Below, piece after piece: positions 58,064-64,000 of a stretch of 64,000 nt of DNA (the stretch's first letter is position 1; every line of letters begins with the position of its first letter). The translations under genes were made by a program, and so were the position numbers. Source of the DNA: an uncultured Lachnospiraceae bacterium (GTDB taxonomy: Bacteria > Bacillota > Clostridia > Lachnospirales > Lachnospiraceae). Under the pieces are notes generated by a model. It had not been told where the DNA came from. It was given only the letters and a program-made list of their open reading frames with translations, and did no database searches. The stretch covers positions 1 to 64,000 of the forward strand of contig CAJTOV010000003.1 of NCBI GenBank assembly GCA_910577765.1, read 5' to 3'.

Positions 58064-59062
58064 ATGACCATTTATGACATTGCGAAACTGGCCGGTGTGT
58101 CTGCAAGCTCCGTATCCCGGGTGATTAATGACAAGCCGGGAGTGGGGCAGGAGACCCGGGAGCGGATACAGGCGCTGCTGAAGCAGCATCATTATAATCT
58201 GGACGAAAATGCCAGGGGGCTTTCCACAAAGTCCAGCAGGACCATCGGAATTCTGATGACTTTTATTCCGGGACTCCATACCGAGCATGCCATAGAAGGT
58301 CTGTTCTATATGGAAGGAGAGCTGGCAAAGCATGGGTACCACTGCCTTCTGATCAATACGGGCATTACCGATGAAGAGGTGGTGGCTTCTGTCCGGAGTG
58401 TGGCCGGGAAACGGGTGGACGGCGTGATCTTTGCAGGGGCATTTTATGCAAAGCCGGTGGTACAGAAAGCCATTGAGCAGTATCTGAAAGGGACGCCTGT
58501 GGTCATGAGCAATGGATTTCTCAAACTGCCCAATGTATACGGCATCGGGATCAATGAGGCCCAGGGGCTGGAGGAAGCCGTGGATTTCCTGGTGGAGAAG
58601 GGGCGCAGGAACCTGGTGCTCCTGCTGGACAGAGGACGTCTCAGCGCCCCGATTATTCAGAGGGGCTTTGAGAACGGGGTCCGAAAATATCCGGGAAGAA
58701 TCCAGGGCCGGATTTACCGGGATGTGGAACGTTCGCTAAAGGGCGGCGGCCAGGCGGCTGTCCGGCTGATGAAAGAACATCCGGAGACTGACGGGATCAT
58801 CGCTGTGGTGGACCTGATGGCTATCGGCGTACTCCACCAGCTTCAGGACATGGGGATTCCGGTTCCGGAACAGATTTCACTGATCGGTGAGGACAATTCC
58901 AATTACGCGGAAATCTGCCGGCCCAGGCTCACTTCCCTGGATACCAAGATTATCGACTGTAATGTAAATGCCGTGCGGACCATGCTGGATGTGCTGGAAG
59001 CAAGAAAGCCCAGCCACCAGGTGGTAATGTATATGGAGATTGTAGAGCGGGAGACAACTTAA
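58064..59062 (+). CDS. LacI-family transcriptional regulator
   Basis: A 332-residue regulator with an N-terminal LacI helix-turn-helix (TIYDIAKLAGVSASSVSRVIND, residues 2-23), hinge (about 46-58) and a periplasmic-binding-like effector domain (TIGILMTFIPGLHTEHAIEGL onward). The start at 58064 has GGAG eight bases upstream; a TTG five codons earlier overlaps that site. It lies at the end of the amidohydrolase-Liv operon and probably binds the GCAACCGNTTGC-type palindromes upstream of it. Confidence 0.93.
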   Translation: MTIYDIAKLAGVSASSVSRVINDKPGVGQETRERIQALLKQHHYNLDENARGLSTKSSRTIGILMTFIPGLHTEHAIEGLFYMEGELAKHGYHCLLINTGITDEEVVASVRSVAGKRVDGVIFAGAFYAKPVVQKAIEQYLKGTPVVMSNGFLKLPNVYGIGINEAQGLEEAVDFLVEKGRRNLVLLLDRGRLSAPIIQRGFENGVRKYPGRIQGRIYRDVERSLKGGGQAAVRLMKEHPETDGIIAVVDLMAIGVLHQLQDMGIPVPEQISLIGEDNSNYAEICRPRLTSLDTKIIDCNVNAVRTMLDVLEARKPSHQVVMYMEIVERETT

Positions 59063-59080
59063 AAGGGTCTCCCGTGTTTT
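59048..59080 (+). terminator. Rho-independent terminator overlapping lacI-like stop
   Basis: CGGGAGAC (59048-59055) pairs with GTCTCCCG (59067-59074), followed by TGTTTTTG. The left arm lies inside the last codons of the regulator gene. Confidence 0.8.
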
Positions 59081-59143
59081 TGTAATGATTCAGACGGGGC
59101 ATCCTCCTGATGTGGAAAAGTGGACAAAAATCCAAAGAACATC

Positions 59144-59172
59144 TTGACATCAAATCGTCGAATTGCTACAAT
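59144..59172 (+). promoter_or_regulatory. Strong promoter of DUF3798 importer operon
   Basis: A perfect TTGACA (59144-59149) and TACAAT (59167-59172) are 17 bases apart, giving a leader of about 140 bases before the binding-protein gene. Confidence 0.8.
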
Positions 59173-59318
59173 GGAGGACAGAAGACGTCAGACCTCTATG
59201 CAAATATTCCTAAAATCCAGGAACCAGATGTCCGGTCTTCAGCCAGAGGCCCCACAGGTTCCCACACGCTCCGGCGCACAGGGCCTTCCGGGCAGATTAA
59301 AAAAAGGAGGATTTTATT

Positions 59319-60540
59319 ATGACAAAACGATTCATGGCAGTGATGCTGTCTGTAGTCATGGCAGCAGGACTTGTGGCCTGCGGCGGCTCATCCAGCACAC
59401 CGGCAACCACCGCTGCACCGGCAGAGACTGCCGCAGCCACCCAGGGGGGGGGTAAATTCAGGAAGTGAAACTACCGCCGCTCCGGCACAGGAGGCCGCCA
59501 ATTACAAGATTGGCATCATGACCACCACTGTGTCCCAGAGTGAGGAAAGCTACCGTGCAGCCGAGATTTTGCAGAAGCAGAATCCGGACAAGGTTGTTCT
59601 CGCCACTTTCCCGGATAAGTTTGCAACCGAGCAGGAGACCACCATTTCCACAGCCTTAAGTCTCGCGTCCGACCCGGATGTGAAGGCCATTATTTTCAGC
59701 CAGGCTGTACAGGGAACGGCTGCTGCCTGCCAGAAGATCCGCGAAGTGCGTCCCGACATTCTTCTGATTGCAGCTGGCTATCAGGATGATTCCGCAACCA
59801 CATCCGCCAACTGTGACGTATTTTACCATGCCAATGTTCCCAAGATGGGATTCCAGATGGTAGACGAGTTAAGCGACATGGGAGCAAAGACATTTGTCCA
59901 TTACTCCTTCCCACGCCATCTTGCATGGCAGCCCACTGCTGACCGTCTCCAGAATATGAAAGACCGCTGTGCAGAGCTGGGTCTGACCCTGGTGGAGACC
60001 ACCACCCCGGACCCCATGTCCGACGCGGGGACTTCCGGCACCCAGCAGTTTGTCCTGGAGGACGTGCCCCGTGCCGTGGACCAGTACGGCGCCGAGACTG
60101 CTTTCTTCGGCACCAACACGGCCCAGCAGGAGCCCATGATCAAATGTGTGGTGGACACCAAGTCCTACTTTACCTATCCTTCCGACCCTTCTCCCTTTGT
60201 GGGATTCCCGTCCGCACTGGGCATCCAGGTGCCGGAGGACAAGCTGTATGACAACGAGTACATGATGAACGCCATTTCCGAGAAGCTGGCAGAGGCTGAC
60301 ATGACCGGCCATATGGGTACCTGGACCGCACCGGTTATGACCCTGTTCATGACCGGAAGCTACGCCTATGCGGAAGCCTTCTGCGAAGGCAGGACCGGCG
60401 GGGAGAAGCTGGATGCGGAAGTATTCACCCAGGCCCTCAGCGAAGCAGCAGGCGGTACCGTGGACGTGGAGAATATCACAGACGGCGGAACCACCTATGA
60501 CAATGGCTTCTTCATTATGTGTTCTTACCAGAGGTTCTGA
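59319..60540 (+). CDS. DUF3798 substrate-binding lipoprotein, frameshifted at G9
   Basis: It begins at ATG 59319 after AAAGGAGG with a lipoprotein signal (TKRFMAVMLSVVMAAGLVAC-type, lipobox LVAC). In this frame it stops after QGGGKFRK. The remaining roughly 360 residues (from NSGSETTAAPAQEAANYKIG on) continue in the +1 frame to 60540 and match DUF3798 periplasmic-binding-like proteins (IGIMTTTVSQSEESYRAAEIL, AIIFSQAVQGTAAACQKI). The shift is at a run of nine G (59444-59452); eight would restore one protein of about 406 residues. Either a sequencing or replication slip or a switchable tract is possible. It is the binding protein for the ATPase and permeases downstream. Confidence 0.82.
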
Positions 60541-60624
60541 TATAGCAGGAAGGGATGCACGGGAGAATCCGTCCTTGGGACTGTTCCCTGCCGCGCAGGC
60601 CCTTCCTTTTTAAAAAGGGACTCT

Positions 60625-60671
60625 GTACCCCCAGTGAACCAGGGGACACCCGCCCCCTGGTTCACTGGGGG
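60625..60671. mobile_element. Minimal MITE-like hairpin
   Basis: TACCCCCAGTGAACCAGGGG and its complement CCCCTGGTTCACTGGGGG are joined by only ACACCCGC or so. These are the terminal repeats of the elements at 15341 and 23075 without the interior. It sits between the DUF3798 gene and the ATPase gene of one operon and may act as an attenuator there. Confidence 0.65.
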
Positions 60672-60722
60672 AAATACACCCGGTACAGCAGGTTACCGGT
60701 CAAGCCGGGAAGGAGGAAGACA

Positions 60723-62414
60723 TTGGACAGGAAATTTGTATTGGAGATGAACCACATCGGAAAGGATTTCTTTGGCAACCAGGTCCTGAAGGATGTGAGT
60801 ATCAAGGTAAAGCCTGGGGAGATCGTGGCCCTGATCGGGGAAAATGGCGCCGGCAAGTCCACCATCATGAACATTCTGTTTGGGATGCCGGCCATCCACC
60901 AGACAGGAGGATTTACCGGGGAGGTCATCATAGACGGGGAGAAGGTGGACATCAAATCTCCCATGGAAGCCATGAAGCACGGCATCGGCATGGTTCACCA
61001 GGAATTCATGCTGATCGACGGGTACGATGTGGCGGAGAACGTGAAGCTGAACCGGGAAAATCTGAAAAAGACCCCCCTTGGCATGGTGTTCGGAAAACGG
61101 TTAAACCTGGTGGACCAGCTTTCCATGCACAAGGACGCCAGGACCACCCTGGATTCCCTGGGCATTGATCTGGGGGAGCGGACCCGGGTAGGCAGTCTGC
61201 CGGTGGGCTACAAGCAGTTTGTGGAGATTGCCCGGGAGCTGGACAAGGAGAATACCAGGCTGATCGTGCTGGACGAGCCTACGGCAGTGCTGACCGAGAC
61301 CGAAGCAGAGACCTTCCTTTCCTGCGTCCGGTCTGTGGCAGAGAAAGGGATTGCCTTCATCTTCATCAGCCATAAGCTGGACGAGATCAAGAACTACACC
61401 CACCATGTGTTTGTCCTGCGGGACGGGGAAATGGTAGGGGACTATCATACCCGGGAGCTGACCACCATCCGTATGTCCGAGCTGATGGTAGGCCGGAAGG
61501 TGGAGATCTTAAACCGCCAGACAGACGGGGAGGCCCCGGAGCACCGGGAAATCTGTCTGGAACTGGAGCATTTCGGCGTCAGTATGCCGGGAGAGGTGGC
61601 CAGGGATGTGTCCTTCCAGGTGAAAAAAGGCGAGATCTTCGGCATCGGCGGTCTGGCCGGCCACGGCAAGATCAGTATTGCCAACGGCATTATGGGGCTC
61701 TACCCCTGCCGGGGCCAGGTGAAGATTCACGGAAAGGCCATGGACGTGACAAAGACCAGCGACACCCTTAATGAAGGGGTGGCATTTGTGTCTGAGGACC
61801 GGCGGGGAGCCGGACTGATGCTGGATGAGTCCATTGAGCTGAACATCGCCATCGGGGCCCTGAAGACAAAGAACCGCTTTGTGACCAGGCGCCTGGGGAT
61901 TCCCTTTTACGACAAAAAGGAGGCCATTGCCTATGCAAAGAAAATGATCCAGGAGCTGGATATCCGCTGTACCGGCCACAGCCAGCCGGTCCGCAGTCTC
62001 TCCGGCGGCAACCAGCAGAAGGTGTGCATTGCCAGGGCCCTGACCCTGGAGCCGGATATTCTCTTTGTGTCGGAACCCACCAGGGGAATTGATATCGGCG
62101 CCAAGAAGATGATCCTGGACTCCCTGATGAAGCTGAACCGGGAGAAGGGGGTTACCGTGATCATTACCTCCAGCGAGCTGGCAGAGCTGCGGTCCGTGTG
62201 CAACCGGATCGCCATTGTGACGGAGGGAAAGATCGCAGGGATTCTGTCCTCCACAGATGAGGACTATAAGTACGGAATGCTTATGAGCGGGGTGAAGCCG
62301 CCGGAAGCGCCGGAAGCCGGAAGCCCGCAGAAGGCCGGGGCGGCGGAAGCCGGAGAACGGCAGAACGCGGCAGCGGCGCCGGTGCCGGAAACAGAAGGGA
62401 GGGCCAATTCATGA
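60723..62414 (+). CDS. Sugar-type ABC ATPase (RbsA/YufO-like)
   Basis: A 563-residue double ATPase. Domain 1 has Walker A GENGAGKST (about 41-49) and Walker B RLIVLDEPTAVL; its signature region is SLPVGYKQFVEIAREL. Domain 2 has GIGGLAGHGKIS in place of Walker A, LSGGNQQKVCIA and ILFVSEPTRGID, where the usual Asp before Glu is Ser. The start is a TTG at 60723 with GGAGG seven bases upstream; no ATG with a ribosome site lies near. The C-terminus has an Ala/Pro/Glu-rich tail (about 530-563) of unknown role. It overlaps the next permease by four bases. Confidence 0.93.
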   Translation: MDRKFVLEMNHIGKDFFGNQVLKDVSIKVKPGEIVALIGENGAGKSTIMNILFGMPAIHQTGGFTGEVIIDGEKVDIKSPMEAMKHGIGMVHQEFMLIDGYDVAENVKLNRENLKKTPLGMVFGKRLNLVDQLSMHKDARTTLDSLGIDLGERTRVGSLPVGYKQFVEIARELDKENTRLIVLDEPTAVLTETEAETFLSCVRSVAEKGIAFIFISHKLDEIKNYTHHVFVLRDGEMVGDYHTRELTTIRMSELMVGRKVEILNRQTDGEAPEHREICLELEHFGVSMPGEVARDVSFQVKKGEIFGIGGLAGHGKISIANGIMGLYPCRGQVKIHGKAMDVTKTSDTLNEGVAFVSEDRRGAGLMLDESIELNIAIGALKTKNRFVTRRLGIPFYDKKEAIAYAKKMIQELDIRCTGHSQPVRSLSGGNQQKVCIARALTLEPDILFVSEPTRGIDIGAKKMILDSLMKLNREKGVTVIITSSELAELRSVCNRIAIVTEGKIAGILSSTDEDYKYGMLMSGVKPPEAPEAGSPQKAGAAEAGERQNAAAAPVPETEGRANS

Positions 62415-63493
62415 ACAGAGTGAAACAGGCAATTGATTACCTGGGAGTGTCCAGGCTGGTGGTGATCGGATTCCTTCTGGTGCTGATGGTTTCCGTATTC
62501 CCCCTGGGCATTAATCCGGGCATGATCTATTCGGACTGTCTGGTCCGCATCGGCATGAACGGGTTCCTGGTGCTGGCCATGATGATCTCCATTGTCTGCG
62601 GTGCCGGACTGAACTTCGGACTGCCTATCGGGATTCTCTGCGGGCTGCTGGGCGGCTCCATTGCGGTCCAGTTCAACTGGACCGGACTGGCTGGATTCTG
62701 GGGAGCCTGCCTGGTGTCGGTGCCCTTTGCCATGGGGGCAGGCTGGCTCTATGCCCTGCTGCTTAACAATGTGAAGGGCTCGGAAATGACCGTGGGCAAC
62801 TACATGGCATTCTCCGTGGTGTCCCTGATGTCCATTGCATGGCTGGTGCTGCCCTACTCCAACCCAAAGATCGTGTGGCCTATTACCGGGGTAGGACTGC
62901 GGACCACCATGACCCTGGAAGAAAACTACGACAAGGTGCTGGACAATTTTCTGAAAATTGATTTCCGGGCCATGGGCATTTTCCAGGACAATCCTTACTG
63001 GAAGGATTTTTCCCTGGCTACGGGGCTGCTGCTGGTGTTTGCCCTGGGCTGTGTGCTGATGTGGCTGTTTATGAAGACAAAGGCAGGGATTATCATGCGG
63101 TGCAGCGGTGTCAATCCGGGATTTTCCCGGACCCTGGGAGTCAATAACAACCAGGTGCGCACCGTGGGAATCATCGCCTCCACGGTGATCGCGGCCATTG
63201 GCATCAACATCTATTCCCAGAGCTACGGCTTCTACCAGTTCTACTCGGCGCCTTTGATGATGGCATTTCCCGCCATGGCGGCCATCCTCATCGGCGGCGC
63301 AACACCCAGGAAGGCCGGGGTCTTCCATGTGGTCCTGGGTGTGATTCTGTTCCAGAGTCTTCTGACCCTGGCTACCCCGGTGGCCAACGCGGTTATCAAT
63401 GCAGGCAGTATTTCGGAGGTGGTGCGTATCATCGTGCAGAACGGCATTATCCTGTACGCACTGACCAAGATTCGGGCGAATGGAGGGAAATGA
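62411..63493 (+). CDS. ABC permease (BPD_transp_2 family)
   Basis: A 360-residue permease with about ten spans. MMISIVCGAGLNFGLPIGILCGLLGG (about 57-82) replaces the GGIDLS loop of ribose permeases, which is typical for the DUF3798/nucleoside-type subgroup. AGIIMRCSGVNPGFSRTLGV (about 228-247) is the coupling loop, and AAILIGGATPRKAGVFHVVLG (about 293-313) the conserved C-terminal segment. ATGA overlap with the ATPase gene and with the following permease. Confidence 0.92.
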   Translation: MNRVKQAIDYLGVSRLVVIGFLLVLMVSVFPLGINPGMIYSDCLVRIGMNGFLVLAMMISIVCGAGLNFGLPIGILCGLLGGSIAVQFNWTGLAGFWGACLVSVPFAMGAGWLYALLLNNVKGSEMTVGNYMAFSVVSLMSIAWLVLPYSNPKIVWPITGVGLRTTMTLEENYDKVLDNFLKIDFRAMGIFQDNPYWKDFSLATGLLLVFALGCVLMWLFMKTKAGIIMRCSGVNPGFSRTLGVNNNQVRTVGIIASTVIAAIGINIYSQSYGFYQFYSAPLMMAFPAMAAILIGGATPRKAGVFHVVLGVILFQSLLTLATPVANAVINAGSISEVVRIIVQNGIILYALTKIRANGGK

Positions 63494-63495
63494 CC

Positions 63496-64000
63496 ATGGA
63501 GCATAAGAAACGGAACAAATATGTGGAATTTCTTCAGGACAATATGGTCCCCATTCTCTTTACCATTCTCTGCATGGCCAGCATCAAAATCTCCGGGCAG
63601 AACGCAGGCTATGTGATCACGGAGACCATTTCCCGTGTGGGCCGCAATGCCATTCTGATTGTGTCCCTGATCCTGCCGGTGCTGTGCGGCATGGGCCTGA
63701 ACTTCAGCATCGTTCTGGGGGCCATGGCCGGGGAGGTGGGCCTGATCCTGATCACCCACTGGAGCTTCGACGGTCTGAAAGGCATTGTCCTGGCGGCAGT
63801 GATCGCCACGGTGCTGTCGGTGATTCTGGGCACTCTCACGGGCATGCTGTTTAACAAGGTCAAGGGCCAGGAGATGATCACGGGCATGATTCTGGGATTT
63901 TTCGCCGTAGGCGTCTATGATCTGATTTTCATCTTTATGGTAGGCAGCATTATCCCCATGGTGAACCCGGAGATTATGCTGAACTCCCAGAATGAGGCCG
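63496..64000 (+). CDS. ABC permease, second subunit (cut by window end)
   Basis: The first 168 residues of a second permease of the same family, running off the window. LPVLCGMGLNFSIVLGAMAGEVGLILITHW (about 54-83) corresponds to the segment of its neighbour. The start at 63496 has GGAGGG eight bases upstream; an in-frame ATG at 63490 overlaps the previous stop but is only two bases from that site. It forms the transmembrane pair with the preceding permease. Confidence 0.9.
   Translation, partial: MEHKKRNKYVEFLQDNMVPILFTILCMASIKISGQNAGYVITETISRVGRNAILIVSLILPVLCGMGLNFSIVLGAMAGEVGLILITHWSFDGLKGIVLAAVIATVLSVILGTLTGMLFNKVKGQEMITGMILGFFAVGVYDLIFIFMVGSIIPMVNPEIMLNSQNEA

Noticed and set aside
1..64000. 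tRNA or rRNA genes
   Set aside because: I looked in the intergenic regions for cloverleaf arms and conserved rRNA stretches and saw none; a covariance-model scan would be decisive.

Overview
The window looks like chromosome from a gut-type Firmicute of the Lachnospiraceae (Enterocloster/Lachnoclostridium-like). The evidence is strong GGAGG ribosome sites, GC-rich coding sequence with AT-rich promoters, PucR, LevR and YesMN regulators, SLH/BspA-type surface proteins, a glycyl radical enzyme and many solute-binding-protein ABC importers. This placement is inference; there is no rRNA or other taxonomic marker, and I recognise no tRNA.

Layout. 0-9.2 kb: MatC-like carboxylate transporter, flotillin, DUF4143-type ATPase, then a PucR regulator and a glycyl radical enzyme with no activase beside it. 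9.2-12.4 kb: an AT-rich minus-strand island encoding a nitrilase-fold protein with a cysteine-rich tail, a winged-helix regulator and an unrecognised 220-residue protein. This is the best candidate here for an undescribed system. 12.5-17.2 kb: M20 peptidase and YfcC transporter, divergent from a second PucR regulator. 17.5-21.2 kb: a 1225-residue surface protein with octapeptide repeats, a cysteine-peptidase-like domain, leucine-rich repeats and an SLH anchor. 21.3-23.0 kb: a decayed ATPase plus ELKG-motif protein pair, resembling anti-phage ATPase/nuclease modules. 23.3-27.9 kb: remains of a mannose-family PTS (EIIB, EIIA, stub of EIIC) with a LevR activator, two facing sigma-54 promoters and a central direct repeat that is a likely activator site.

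28-36.6 kb: YitT protein, AAA-ATPase-like protein, C_GCAxxG_C_C protein, metG-traX-tatD, and an AbiE-like pair whose toxin has lost its catalytic core. 36.7-49.3 kb: a divergent catabolic locus. Leftward lie a cyclase-family hydrolase, a membrane-anchored sugar-binding protein and a YesM/YesN two-component pair; rightward lie an amidohydrolase, a ribose-type ABC importer and a LarA-like protein. 49.3-59.1 kb: a MATE exporter, then a LacI-linked operon of amidohydrolase, branched-chain-amino-acid-type ABC importer, PEP mutase/isocitrate lyase-fold enzyme and LacI regulator. 59.3-64 kb: a third importer (DUF3798 binding protein broken at a G9 tract, ATPase, two permeases), cut by the window end.

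Two families of small palindromic repeats are scattered between genes. One is MITE-like, with terminal inverted repeats and TA ends, and lies exactly where the PTS EIIC gene is truncated. The other is a double-hairpin element of about 50-110 bp with at least seven full or partial copies. Taken together the window is an accessory, catabolism-rich region with several decayed modules.
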